Origin: Arctopsyche grandis
Taxonomy: Eukaryota; Arthropoda; Insecta; Trichoptera; Hydropsychidae
Assembly: GCF_051622035.1 (NCBI RefSeq)
Contig: NC_135360.1
Location: forward strand, 12,390,001 to 12,454,000
Direction of reading: 5' to 3'
Length of the DNA: 64,000 bases
A program made the translations under genes and the position numbers. Below, piece after piece: positions 14,001 to 25,839 of the stretch (position 1 is its first letter; each line of letters begins with the position of its first letter). The notes below the pieces were generated by a model. It searched no databases and was not told the DNA's origin. It saw only the letters and a list, made by a program, of their open reading frames with translations.

Positions 14001-17000
14001 TTAATGATTGCTTTCTTTCAATCTTCTTATTCGTTCTAACAATGGCGTGTAATTAAGTATATTTTCTTGGGAATTTTGGAGTTTTTCGTTTTTGGACAAA
14101 TGTAACGTTTTGTAATGATTTTTCCACGATTTTTTCATCGAATGAATTTGAGATGAATTGCGTTTATGGCTTTCATTTTGGTAATTCTTTAAATCGAGAG
14201 ACTTTTCAAATGCATCATCAACCTCATTCAAATCTCCAAAAAAGTGACTCATTCGTCCAGTGTTTGAACATAAAGGAGTACTACTACACTGATTTTGTAT
14301 AAATATTTTTTTAGATTCAATATGTGGTGTCATTTTATTAAATGATGAAATATTTTGAATTTCTTTAAGTGGAGTTGAGCAGTTTCCATCAAATATATTA
14401 TCATAAAAATTATCCTTCCTCTCCAATATACCATCAATAATATGTGATAGTTCGCTGTTGTCAATGTCATCATTTGTGGAATCAAGATCAAATGGATTTA
14501 AAGATGTATCAGTAGTTTCAAGTTTATTTTGAAAACGACTTATATGATTTTTGACACTTAAGAGGCTACATGAATTCATATCTACAACATCCATTTTGCT
14601 TTCCTTTTGACACGAATCTTTATCAAATAAATTTTTGTTTACCTTGCTCTGTTGGATTTTTAAAAATGAATCAATCTTTCTTTGGCTTGTATTATTATTT
14701 TCTAAACCTTTTCTTTTATATTTTCGAGGTTTGGTTTTAAAACTTACTTCAGATACCCCTTTCCGTTTTCTAATATTTTTCATTGCGTTATTTTTTATAC
14801 TGAGATTTTTCATACTCACATTAAGATGTTCTAATTCTACATTAACAACATTGTCATTGCAATTGTCCATATTTTTAGATTCACATTTTTTACTTTTAGC
14901 AACCTTTTTGGTGACTTTAGGTTTCTTTTTATTTTTTTTTAAAGACATAAACGTCTCTATTATTTCAGGATAGGCAATTTCTACTAAATATTGTTGTTCA
15001 ACAGTTGTCCACAAATCCTCTTCACTTTTCTCTATAATAAAATAAAAGTGTTATGTCAATATTGTTATACAGTATAATACTAACACGCAGGATACCGTGC
15101 GCACAAATTTGTGCGTTTGAAAAACTTCCTCTGGCTACCGTGCGCACAAATTTGTGCGTTGCGTCACTCCTACTTCATATAAAGAAAAAACACGTTGAAC
15201 CTCGTATTTCTTGTAATTTATTCATATCGGGGCTTAGTAAAAGATGTCGTTGGTGATATTTAACTAAAATAATTTAAAAATAGTCGATACTGAAAAATCC
15301 AGAAGGTTAGAAACTGGACTATAGCAAATGTACCAAATATTTCTTTAAATTTACAAAATATTTCTTTGGTTATGCCGAAGATGTCTCAAATTTTATTTTA
15401 TTTAACTAAAGCGTATAGGAGGCTTGTAAAAATAATAGAACAGATCGTCATCGACCTTTTCAGAGGTTCGAAACCAGCGAAAGCTCACATATGTTCACAT
15501 ATGCATAACAGATTTTTTTTCTATTGACATATTTACTAATTCGTAGAAAAGATATAGGTAGAAAAAAATAAGGGTGCTATATTTTCAGAAAGGTCGAGAT
15601 CATTTCAGTCCTTTTCTGACCGTGACGAGGAAACGTTTATCGATAAATATACGCGTTATTTTTTAGATTTCGTGTTCTATTTGATATCTTTGACTATTTT
15701 GATTTTCGATGCTTTTTGGATTCTATTTTTTGGATTTTGTGTTTTTGTGAAACTCTTTTGGATTATATTGTGAAATTTCGTGTTTTCTGTTGTGTTATTG
15801 TTATAAATGGATTTTGTGTTTTTGTGACTATTTTATAAAACTCTGATTTTATTGTGAAATTTCGTGTTTTCTGTTTTGTGTTATCGTTATAAAATGGCTG
15901 AGAGAGAAGATTCATTTTTTGACGAGACTTTCGAAGACCAACTTTCTCAACCTCCTAGCGAAGGTGAAGAAGACATCGATGAGGCTTATGTCCAAGAAAG
16001 TGGAGATTCTGAGTCAGAAACTTCAGAACCACGTGTCAACCAGTCAGAATCTGAAAATTCTTCAGAAGAAGGTATCCCTGATGTGACATTGGATTGGTCC
16101 GAATTTGATCCTCCTAGAAATCTCAACAGCTTTGAAGGACTACCAGGATTGAACATTTTTCCTGATAATCCATCTAACGTGGGAGACGTGACTTCACTCT
16201 TCATTGGAGATGATTTATTTGGTATTATAGCCGAGGAGACAAACCGATATTATGCCAAAAATAATATCAAATATCCAACTTCCACACACTCGCGAAAATG
16301 GAGAGATGTTCTCGTTCCCGAGCTAAAAAAATGGTTCGGATTAGTTCTGATAATGGCTATTGTCAGAAAAAATTCCATCAGCGACTATTGGAGCACCAAT
16401 CCTCTTATCGAAACTCCATATTTTCGAAAGACGATGAGCAGAAATAGATTTCAGCAGATTTTAAGGTATCTCCACTTTTCTGACAATGAGAAGATTCCGA
16501 CCGGCAGTCCAAATCGCCTAATTAAAATTCAAAACATAATAGACTACTTCACGAAAAAGTTTCAAGAGACGTACACACCGACGCAAAACCTGTCTTTGGA
16601 CGAAGGCATGATACCGTGGAGGGGGCGCCTCAAATGCAAGGTGTATAACCCTATGAAGATCGTTAAGTACGGGATTCTAAATAGGATGATATGTGAAGCA
16701 AAAAGTGGCTATATTTGTAATTTCAAATTGTATTCGGGTGTAGGTACTTCTTTGAATAACACTATCACCGATTTGTTATCTCCGTACTTAAATAAATGGT
16801 ACGATGTCTACGCTGATAATTATTACAATAGCGTTAATTTAGCTACCAATTTATTGGGAGCTAAAACAAGAATATGCGGAACTATTAGAAAAAATCGTGG
16901 CTTACCGCAAATTTTGAAAAACGCCCGCTTACAAATTCATGAATCAATACATCGAAGAAAGGGGGATATATTGATTCAAATTTGGAAGACAAACAAAAAA

Positions 17001-20000
17001 CGAGACGTCAGAATTATTTCAACCATCCATCAGGCGCAAATTGTAGAAACTGGCAAAATCGACAGGAAAACAAATCAACCCATCAAGAAGCCAATCAGCA
17101 TCATGGACTATAATAAATTTATGGGTGGAGTCGATCTCGCGGATCAGTACCTATCGTACAACCCCGTTTCACGGAAAACCATCAAGTGGACGAAGAAAGC
17201 CGCAATGTATCTGATGCATTGCGGAATTTTGAACGCTTATCATATCCACAAAAAGTTGAATGGGACGAATTGGAAATTCCAAGAGTTTATGCTGAAAGTC
17301 GCAGAGGCATGGCTTCAGAGTAACATTTCCAATACACCAGGTACATCAGACACACATTCCAATATACCTTCAACTTCTGTCATGACGAGGACTCCCAGCA
17401 TTGATCCGAACGAAAGACTACGTGGTTTCATAAAAGATCATGAATTAGTGAAAATAACTAATGAAAAAACGAATAAATTAGTGAGACGTAATTGTCGAGT
17501 GTGTGCAAAACTAAAAATTCGTAAACTGAGTGCTTTTATGTGTAAACAATGTAAAATTCCACTACATGTTGGAAAGTGTTATCAAGACTACCATACAAAA
17601 AAAAAATATTAGATATAAAATTTCATCAGTGTACGAATTTCATATTGTGTTTAAATAACGTGTGTGTGTGTAAATAATAAAAATATACATAAAGTGAGTT
17701 TATCGATAATATATTATAATATAAAGGAAACTTTTAAATAAATATTGTGTAAATATCTACCAATCAATCAAATGTGAATATCTACATAAGGGGTGCAGTT
17801 TGCTGGGTGAGTGCTTTTTTTGTGTTTTTAGTTGAATAAATATGTTTGATTTTTTTTATATTCATGTTCTGAAGAAAATATCACCATTGTTTACTATGTG
17901 CCCTTTTATATTTCTTCGGTAATTTATTGCCTACACTTGACTCCTGGTTACTAACCACTGCACTAGGTAATAAACACATTTTGGGGGGACCTTTTTTTTT
18001 TCTCACATCTGTTTTATGTTCCTCTTAGATTTTGCCGATGTCCTAAAATTCTCTCACTGATATTGTTATTTATGACGAAAGAGGATTAACCTTGTTGGAT
18101 GTCGGCAATTCCAAAGCGCATATGGAATTGCATCTGACTGCATTGTATTTATAGGTTTCAAATAACGACATTTGTTGTTTTTGTTACACAAAGGTTCACT
18201 GCTGCTAGATTTTTTTTGTTTATTTATAAAATATGTATATTTGCCATATTTATACACATTTTAATTATTTATTTTATTAGTACGCGACTCACAGTTTGAC
18301 TTTTACTGATTTTACAATTACGAAATTTTAAGATAGTCCATACGAAACTGCATTTCAAATTTCACTTTTATACGTTTACTGGTAAAAGAGATATGACATT
18401 TTAAACAGTTACAGTTTTATGCAAAGATTAGCGCAAATTCTCCCCGCCGCACGCCTGTTTCTTTAGCAATAGCCCGTGGTATCCTATGTGCTAATATAAT
18501 TTAAATACTAATAAATTCACCTTCAAATTGATCATCAGATATTAATCCTTCGTAATGACCATCTGAATCTTTCCACACTATTTCATAACAAGCAACTCCT
18601 AGAAGAAAATTAAATTAAATATATTATACATGCGTATTATGATGTCATCAAAAAGGATTTAAGTATATATTATAAAAGTTAATTACCTTTAGGGTTTCTA
18701 CATTTCTTTATAAACAGTGGTTTTATCCAAAGATGATTATTACAATCATTGACATATACAAAAATATCTGTCGAATTGTTGTTCTTAGCTTTACACATGA
18801 GTTGCCATTTTGTTATAAGTGGCAAAAACTTTTCAACGCAATATATTTCTTTCCAGTCCAAAGATTGTGACATCAATTTCTAAAATTTTAATTTATATAT
18901 CATAATACAACTAAATTATCATAAAATTATTGCTTGCGTAATACTACTAACGACAAATTTGATCAGATCTGGTGATCGCCAACAGGATTTAAAATTTTCT
19001 GGAGTGACCTCTTTGTCAATCAAATATTCATCAATCAGATCTCTACTTGGAAAATCAGATGGATTCTTAAGAATTTTATTGCGAATTGACGATTCAATTT
19101 TTAATTGCTGAAGACGATCCCTAAAATATTAAAACAATAAATAAGCAACCATACAATCTAAATAAACATTTCAATAAAACTTTGCAAATGCGATTAATAT
19201 ACTTGTAGTCTGTTACACTGCAACCAATCGAAGTTTTACAATAATTACAACCGTGGCGGGTATGTGAGCGAATATTACCATGATGACCACAACCAGAGCA
19301 AAGATTTGGATTGTCTATTGATTTTGAAATATTGTCATATACATGTGGTTCAGAAACCCAGGATGAAAGTCTAAGATAATAAAAAAGTCGAATATTTAAT
19401 TCAGAAATAGTAATATATGTATCATATATATATTTTTATACTTGTTAAGTACTGTTTCATTCGAACAGGTTTTTAAAAAGTTTATTGCATTCGTGATTCC
19501 AACTCCTTCAATTCCACTTCCATTATAATCAGACCCACAGAGTAGAGCCAAAGCAACCATTTTGTTCCTGCCAAAATCTGTCAAAATCAATCGCAACATT
19601 AAATAATAAATATTGTTTTAGTTAAGAACAACATTTAACTTACCGAGAGTATTTCTGATTTTGTTCAAATCATACACATCAACAGAGCCAGAATTAGCGG
19701 CACTAGTTCCAGAATTGGATATAGAAAAGTTTCTGTATACTCGTGTTGCACCGTATACAAAACAATCTGAATCTTGAGATATTACGGCAGAGACTACCTA
19801 GTAAAATACAAAAATTGAATTTTAACACATTGTATGGTGAATTATATACTGCAATTAAAGATCAACATATTATAAGAGTTTAAAGTCTAAAAAATAAGTA
19901 ATTAATAAACGTCAAGCAAACCCCAGTAGCATTGAGATGAGCACACATAGCCTCAGCTTCACCAAAACCTCGGACACATTCCAAACCCATACTATTCAAA

Positions 20001-20621
20001 AGTTTTTCACACTAAAACCATTTCAAAACAATCAATACAAATCTCCACAAAAATTAACATATTTTAAACTATTTAAAACCATACTTGTGTTAATACACTT
20101 TTAAAGCGGGTTCTTTTAGTACATGGCTTTCGTAGTCTTTTTGCATTTGGATGATTTTGAAATTGTATCAAATTTCGATTTGCCATAGTATTTTGCTTTA
20201 ATTTAGGAGCCTCTCCTTCTAATACGAATATAGGAGTAATGCCATTCATTACAAGATAGCTTGCACGAAAATATAAATTTCTGAAAATGTTTCAAATTTA
20301 GTGTAATTCAAATTAAATAAAAATAAAATAAGTTATGCACTAGTCACGAATATTTTATCATAAATCGTGGAATAATAACTACCTTAGATATAAGCGTGGT
20401 TGAACAAATTGGTCAGCTACATTTTGGCTGTCGCAAACCCACCCTGATAGATCTATAGCGACTTTTTCACCTCGAAGCTGCGACATCAAAATTAATAACA
20501 TATAATTTTAAAATTAAAAGATTAAAATACGTGAAAGTAATTTTTAATAATAAAATACTTGGTATAATGGTTGTGTTTGAGCATATGGTGCTAATAGATT
20601 CCAAAGACCTTTCACTCCCAT
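14001..20621 (-). CDS. Gen: GEN1/Yen1-class Holliday-junction resolvase (XPG family)
   Basis: A structure-specific nuclease that cuts flaps and four-way junctions in DNA repair and recombination. Coding exons in transcript order: 20559-20621, 20383-20477, 20085-20280, 19922-20011, 19644-19797, 19442-19577, 19203-19370, 18955-19120, 18687-18879, 18521-18598, 14001-15031 (789 residues). It starts MGVKGLWNLL, the invariant Gly-2 terminus of the family. The acidic active-site set is complete: D30 (AIDLSGW), E74/E76 (LEGEAPK), E136/E138 (FGEAEAM), D157/D159 (SQDSDCF) and D216 (GSDYNGSG), with the helix-hairpin GIEGVG after it. A segment around GVACYEIVWKDSDGHY matches the GEN1 chromodomain position. 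The last exon codes a Lys/Ser/Asn-rich, probably disordered tail. Residues 220-290 contain a Cys/His-rich insert (CSGCGHHG, HGCNYC) that could bind metal. The last intron hosts a 3.4-kb piggyBac element. Confidence 0.93.
15093..15160. repeat. Subterminal palindromes of the piggyBac element
   Basis: The palindrome GCGCACAAATTTGTGCG occurs twice, about 43 bp apart, each preceded by ACCGT. A weaker half-site (GCGCAAATTCTCC) is near the other end at about 18430. Repeated subterminal sites of this kind usually bind the transposase; here that role is inferred from position only. Confidence 0.6.
15894..17612 (+). CDS. piggyBac transposase (DDE_Tnp_1_7), 572 aa
   Basis: A cut-and-paste transposase. 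I start it at the ATG of MAEREDSFFDETFEDQ because no upstream ATG is in frame. The N-terminus is acidic (about residues 1-75), as usual for the family. The catalytic aspartates are visible as D236 (SLDEGMIPWRG), D308 (VYADNYYNS) and D414 (GGVDLADQY). The C-terminus has a cysteine-rich ring (CRVCAKLKIRK, CKQC, HVGKCYQDYH) that binds the element ends in piggyBac relatives. The length matches the 550-600 residues of the family and the frame has no break. It lies inside the last GEN intron and is read against GEN. Confidence 0.95.
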   Translation: MAEREDSFFDETFEDQLSQPPSEGEEDIDEAYVQESGDSESETSEPRVNQSESENSSEEGIPDVTLDWSEFDPPRNLNSFEGLPGLNIFPDNPSNVGDVTSLFIGDDLFGIIAEETNRYYAKNNIKYPTSTHSRKWRDVLVPELKKWFGLVLIMAIVRKNSISDYWSTNPLIETPYFRKTMSRNRFQQILRYLHFSDNEKIPTGSPNRLIKIQNIIDYFTKKFQETYTPTQNLSLDEGMIPWRGRLKCKVYNPMKIVKYGILNRMICEAKSGYICNFKLYSGVGTSLNNTITDLLSPYLNKWYDVYADNYYNSVNLATNLLGAKTRICGTIRKNRGLPQILKNARLQIHESIHRRKGDILIQIWKTNKKRDVRIISTIHQAQIVETGKIDRKTNQPIKKPISIMDYNKFMGGVDLADQYLSYNPVSRKTIKWTKKAAMYLMHCGILNAYHIHKKLNGTNWKFQEFMLKVAEAWLQSNISNTPGTSDTHSNIPSTSVMTRTPSIDPNERLRGFIKDHELVKITNEKTNKLVRRNCRVCAKLKIRKLSAFMCKQCKIPLHVGKCYQDYHTKKKY

Positions 20622-20942
20622 TTTAAATCTCGAAAAGTACAGTAAACAACTTGCACATGACAGCTCTTAAACGTCAATATTCGCGCCATAATATATTCAC
20701 TTAAATCTTTGGAAATCTGGCCATGTCTTTCTAGCAATATTTTTCAAACGTTTTTTCCGACAATAAATTATATAAGAGTAAAAAAGCCCCATTTTGGACA
20801 CTCATATATTGTTGGATTAGTTGGTATATATAACAAGAACACTATTAAAGAAACAAAAGATACTCAGAAATTTCGCAGAGATCTTATTTCTTAAGGTCTT
20901 TCTTCAAATTGGGCCAACATAACGGTTCTGTCATCCATTGGG

Positions 20943-21091
20943 GCATATTACACTATCAATATTATCACAAGATTCACGATTATCGTGATCCGTATTGATA
21001 GTGTAATAGGTCAGTATTGTAATAATCAGTAGCGACTCCGGGCTATTTTGAAATTCACAATACTAGAATCACGATCCATAGTGTAATATGC
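20943..21091. mobile_element. Short MITE with perfect 14-bp inverted ends
   Basis: Both ends read GCATATTACACTAT (20943-20956, and inverted at 21078-21091). An internal copy of the inverted motif sits near 20992-21006, which makes the left half itself a hairpin. A partial further end (GGCATATTATACTATC) follows at 21092. Similar words recur near 28244. The superfamily is undetermined and there is no coding capacity. Confidence 0.65.
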
Positions 21092-21337
21092 GGCATATTA
21101 TACTATCACACACTAACCTATCACATTGTGTGTTGGTATTCTATTCCTATAATCTGTAATGTATATATGCGCCTTTTCTCGTCAAAAACGTTACCATAAC
21201 AAAGTAGCAAAAAAAGTGTATTCGGTTCTAATAGTCCCTGTACTTTTAACCCTCTGAGCTCGTCAAATCCCCCCGACGTATGGAATGTTTTAGATCAACA
21301 ATATTCTATGGAAGGGTATATTTATAAAGCAGAATGC

Positions 21338-21537
21338 CAATGTGCGATGAATAACAGCACCGTAATGTTGAGCCAACGTGTAGAGAGAGCATTAACTTTA
21401 AATTGAAGTCAATAACTTTGTACCTCCTCTTCAAGTTGGACTAATACTACCCTTGGCTTCCTATTTCCACATTTGTGGTGGGAGCAAAATGCCAACATGC
21501 AATTAATAGCAGTACCATGTTGTTAGGCCAGTGTAAA
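21338..21537. repeat. Diverged tandem pair of about 55-bp units
   Basis: AATGCCAATGTGCGATGAAT at about 21343 and AATGCCAACATGCAATTAAT at about 21488 begin two 50-55 bp segments (each continuing AACAGCACC / AGCAGTACC ... GCCAACGTGTA / GCCAGTGTAAA) that look about 75% identical, 146 bp apart. The function is unknown. They could be paired regulatory motifs or a decayed duplication. Confidence 0.45.
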
Positions 21538-22006
21538 CTTCTGGGCTTCTTCAATACATGTTGTGAAGAGGGGGAATTAGCATTGTAGCATTGATTATTG
21601 TTTCCACTACTTTTTGTGCCCTTGTGCGCTCCTGTAAATTATCGTAAATTGGTGTGAATAAATTATTTAAATTCAATTGGCCAAAAATTGTCGCATGGCC
21701 AATGACTTCCATTTTTATTCTGAGGTCCAGTTTATCGATTGAATACTTTTCGTAATATTTTTTGCAGATTATTTGTTATGTTCCGTTTTAGTGTTTAGGT
21801 TGGCTACCTTGATTGTTTGACAGCTTCGCTTCTTTGGTTAGTGTTTGTTTATTTCATTTTAATACGTATAGTATTTGTATGCGCTTTTTACCTTTTTTTA
21901 CCTTTCAATTGAATATATTTGTATATTTTTGTATACTTACGAATTCAATTTTCAGATATCATTTCATATATACGTGCTACGTTTCGAAACCACGGTAAAC
22001 ATTATA

Positions 22007-23413
22007 ATGGAATTACATACAATACAGAGAAACTACACAGGAGAATGGCCAGAAACAAAATCACCAAGTGTAGTTGGTTTTTTTAGCGTCGATGCCAAAG
22101 GGACACCTTATGTTAGTACCGAGCAATTGGGATACCTACGATGGCAGAGATTTTACAGAAAGAAAATCAAATTGGATCTCACCATAGGTGAAAATGAATC
22201 GGAAAAACGGACTGAAAATCACCATTTTACCTTTTATCGACATCTAAGCTCTCATCCGTCGTTGGCCGAAAAGTTTTCATCTGAGACCTTTGACGGCGTT
22301 GGCTTTATTTGCAATCGACAAGTACTAAGAAAGCTTGCCAATCTACCTTATCAAGACAGAGATCCGGAATTGTATTCAGCATGCTTGTTTCAAGGAAACA
22401 TCTATCTCGCGTTCTTAAAGGGAGAAGAAATGTCGAATGAACGAATGCAGCGTTGCTCTCGTTGGGGATACAAGTTTGAGCAACATTTACTTTCAAGTAT
22501 AACAATTTAACTATGTAAATTCATTAATATTAGCAGTATCTGATCAATTTTGTCGTAGTCTATTAATTACTCATATGATGTAATTATTTTTTAGAAACGC
22601 CAGATTCAGAACCGGACACAGATTCACAAGTGATAGAAGGCGAAGAATTTGGATGTATATTTGAAAATAAACTTGGTAGTCATCGTTTATTATATGCTGC
22701 TGAAATGGATGGTATTATGATTGAGTGCGGTGATGAATTATCACCAGTATCTGATATCAATGACAGTTCTGAAGAAAAAATCATTGACGAGCTTAATCAG
22801 AAAAAATTTGTCGAACTTAAAACGAGTGCATATGATGACGCGCACAGAAATTTTAGGTATGAAATCAACATACACTTTTATGACTATTCTTGTACTACAA
22901 TATTGTAGAATATAATTTATTAAATTATTTTTAGGAGATTTAAATCAAGGGAAATTTGGACTCAGAGCTATTTTTCAGGGCTGAAAAGCATTGTGATCGG
23001 CATCAGAAATTTTGATGGCGTCATAAATGATTTACGTAGATATGATATATCAGACATGGTTGATATAGGCGAAGTAAAACATTGAAATCGATAAAAAAAT
23101 TGTTGAAATATTTCAAATAATTGTTCTGTATCTAATTTTATGATGATTTTAGGGTTACTGGTCACCTGATGTTTGTTTAAATTTTCTTGATAGTTTCTTG
23201 TCGTTCGTCAAAAATTGTATCGCTAAAGAGCTTTCAAAAGTACCTGATTGGACACCAGATATGGATATCAAGAAAATTCCCATGATTGAAATATTTTTTG
23301 AAAGAAAATTACGATCACCGGTGGTTGTGAGTAAGAAAGAGCGTGATGAAATAAGACCATATAAATTCAGTTGGTTTATTGATGGAATCACCGAAAAAAT
23401 GAATTCAAAATGA
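22007..23413 (+). CDS. DXO: DXO/Rai1-family decapping exoribonuclease
   Basis: Removes incomplete or non-canonical RNA 5' caps and degrades the RNA 5' to 3'. Coding exons: 22007-22496, 22595-22856, 22935-23073, 23153-23413 (383 residues, the usual size). I chose the ATG of MELHTIQRNY because it directly precedes the family motif VVGFFSVDAKG. The active-site set is complete: E158 in GYKFE, E200 and D202 in AAEMDGI, E237 and K239 in VELKT, and Q261 in WTQSYF. The segment GYWSPDVCLNFLDSFLSF matches the C-terminal family block. It is divergent from GEN with about 1.4 kb between the starts. All introns are short (78-98 bp). Insects have several DXO/Rai1 paralogs, including the piRNA factor cutoff; the full catalytic set argues against a cutoff-like inactive copy. 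Confidence 0.92.
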
Positions 23414-23527
23414 CAATATGTAGTCTTAAATAAAACCATTTTAAGTCTACATAAAATTTGACTTTTAAATTTACATTTTAATGTAACTACATACTGCTAT
23501 ATACATACATATGTATTATATTTTATA

Positions 23528-23533
23528 AATAAA
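23528..23533 (+). terminator. Poly(A) signal of DXO
   Basis: AATAAA 115 bp after the stop codon, followed within 10 bases by a genomic A tract. No competing plus-strand signal was noted between the stop codon and it. Confidence 0.6.
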
Positions 23534-23924
23534 TGTGTTAAAAAAAAAAAAAGAATTGTTTTTATATCCACCCATTTTACATGCAATATTTAAATTAAGG
23601 CTAGCAAGCTAATATCGTGAGTGTGTACGAAGTACTCACTCATAATAATAATATTTTTATTTATGAATACTTATATGAAACAGATTTATCAAATATTATG
23701 GCTTTCCTTTTGACCTAAAAATGATCTGTATACATTGGGTATTTTTGAGTCACTCTCAGTTAGTATGTGATTTAATATTCATATTAAGCTCTCAATTAGT
23801 CGGGCGCAGACTATCCGTGCTTGAAAAATATTAATTAATTTTTTTTTATTATATGATAATGAGACGCGCCGATTAATTGCAACCGTAAACACGCGTGTTA
23901 TTTGAAACAAATTATTGCCATATT

Positions 23925-24520
23925 ATATTAATCGCCATAGTTCTTTATCAACTCAAAATAAAATAAAATTATATCGCGCGCTCATATTACCATTATTAAC
24001 CTATGCTTCACCTGTATGGAATAACGCCTCGAATACTAACCTTTCCAAGCACCCATATATACTAACTTGAAAAAACTGCATGCCCTATATAATATTCCGT
24101 TTGTTACATACATTACTTACAAACTAACCAGTAGATTCTATGACAGAATCACTAATAACCATACTAACACACTTGTGAAGAGTCTCGGTGATTACAACAA
24201 AATGTCTATACCCTTCAGGTATAAACACAGATTACCTAAACACAATCTGCTTTAGGTCATCGACTTAAGAGAGTCTTTAATTAATATTATGTATTAGATG
24301 TATTATGAGTATAAGGATTGTAAATAGGTTTTTGAGCTCTTTTTCCTATTATGCTGTAGATTAACATTAGAATAATATAATACTATGATTACTAACCAAA
24401 TTAAATTAAATTGTAAAATAGAAAATGATCAGTAGATCAGTAGCTATTAAAATAGATATAAGATGTATTGTGAACATAATTTCGTAATAATAAAAAGCAT
24501 TTAAAAATCAAATCAAACAA
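23925..24520 (+). mobile_element. 3' end of a decayed non-LTR retrotransposon (jockey-like)
   Basis: The translation contains the C-terminal reverse-transcriptase tail typical of jockey-type LINEs: an IKLYRALILPLLTYASPVW block, then KLHALYNIPFV and FYDRITNNHTNTLV. Stop codons interrupt it. The copy is 5'-truncated, has no RT active site, and ends in an A-rich tail near 24515. The DNA between the DXO poly(A) signal and this fragment (23540-23924) shows nothing else. Confidence 0.75.
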
Positions 24521-24568
24521 ATTATGTCACAGTTTTTCGTTCCCTTTTTATCATAAATATCTTTTACT

Positions 24569-25023
24569 CAGTGCCGGCCTTACACCCAATGGCGCCCTCG
24601 GGCAATATTTTTTAAACACCCTTTGAAAAAAATTATAAAAAACTGGATTACCATCCTCCTTTTTCCCCGACCTTAGGACCTTGCTACAGTTTCAGGCAGT
24701 GTCAGCAAAAGCATAGAAACCCAAATGTTTGGATATAATTCTTGTAAATTGTGCTGTTTTATAAAATTTAATACAATGAGTGAAAGGCTTTTAAATTGAT
24801 AAATTCATTGCTAATAATATCAGATTTTGAATTCGCGGTGAGCTTAATTTGAAGATTGGCTTTTTCCTGTAGATTGTTTGAATAGAATTTGCCGAGTACA
24901 AATGTAGGGTCTTTGGCGCTCTAATTTTAATTTTAAAGCGCTTTTGGCGCATCGAGCGGCGCCCTAACTTATTTAGCGCGCTCGGGCACCGCCCGACCCA
25001 GCCCCTCCCTAAAGCCGGCACTG
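24569..25023. mobile_element. Non-autonomous hAT element
   Basis: 455 bp, bounded by CAGTGCCGGCCTT and its inverse AAAGCCGGCACTG, and flanked by a perfect 8-bp duplication CTTTTACT (24561-24568 and 25024-25031). The interior has GGCGCCC-type subterminal motifs and no transposase. A decayed relative of the GC-rich part lies near 27415-27475. Confidence 0.88.
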
Positions 25024-25044
25024 CTTTTACTATTGTGTTAATTA

Positions 25045-25793
25045 CACTGTCCGACAAATGACGACTTTTTTTTGGTTCAGAGACGAGATATGACTTTTAT
25101 TATAGATCTATGCCCAGTGAACACGAATCTGATAATAAAACATTTTGATTGGCTCGAGATTCGGAGATATATGTGTTTTTTAAATCACGCGATTTTTCTA
25201 TATCTTGGTGTTATTCGGTCGATGTCTCAAAATCTATCAATTTCCTGTTCAAAATGAATCACCATTATCTGATATCAAAGTTATATCGATACAATAAACG
25301 AATTTTCAAAACAAAAATTCGTTTATTTTATCGAGGTAAGGTTATCAATAGAATTTTTGTTATTAATCCACAAGAATAGTCGAAATATGATTTTTCTAAG
25401 TGAAATTTTATTTAATTCTCATATAAAAACAATTCAATATATTATCCCTATTAATTCAATTCAGATTCGTGTAAATACTAGTACGAGCTTTTAGCTCGCA
25501 ATTTTACCGATTTAAAATTCAGCACTCTTCCAATTAACCCTTATAAACGAAAACAAAAAATAGTGTGGCCAGAATACTACTACGACTATTAGAGAGATTC
25601 AAAAGCTGAAAAGTACTACAAATGAAAGATAAAATACCCGACTATAGATTTCAATATTCATTTTGAACAGGAAATTGACAGATTTTGAGACATCGACCGA
25701 ACAACACCAAGGTATAGAAAAATCGCGCGATTTAAAAAACACTTATATCTCCGAATCTCGAGCCAATCAACAGTCATATCTCGTCATATATAA
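25045..25793. mobile_element. CACTG-ended long-TIR element, copy A (right end lost)
   Basis: Starts CACTGTCCGACAAATG after TTA. The left arm (about 25045-25260) recurs inverted at about 25640-25793, where the copy breaks off in a TA-rich run. The same family is complete at 43301-44754. At 25620-25628 it keeps an uninterrupted AAATGAAAG, the pre-insertion site of the palindrome found in copy B. There is no coding capacity. Confidence 0.75.
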
Positions 25794-25839
25794 GACATAT
25801 ATATATATATATCCGCTCCTGGACATAAATCGTCCAAAG

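Larger units (their letters stand above)
15084..18490 (+). mobile_element. piggyBac transposon, structurally intact, in the GEN intron
   Basis: A 3,407-bp element running from CACGCAGGATACC to the inverse of CACATAGGATACC, so the terminal repeats are imperfect beyond the GGATACC core. It is flanked on both sides by CTAA (15080-15083 and 18491-18494) rather than the usual TTAA. It carries one uninterrupted transposase gene (15894-17612) on the strand opposite to GEN. The 5' part up to 15893 holds repeated GTGTTTT/TTTCTG tracts and the subterminal palindromes. From 17613 to 18490 it is AT-rich non-coding DNA ending in a short GC-rich patch. With an intact ORF and both ends present, the copy could be recent or still mobile; this is inference. 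Confidence 0.88.
20622..22006. other. Intergenic region between divergent GEN and DXO
   Basis: The start codons of GEN (20621, minus) and DXO (22007, plus) point away from each other, so both promoters should lie here. No TATA box stands out. The middle is taken by a 149-bp MITE (20943-21091) and a diverged direct repeat (21338-21537). No gene of its own is supported. Confidence 0.55.
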
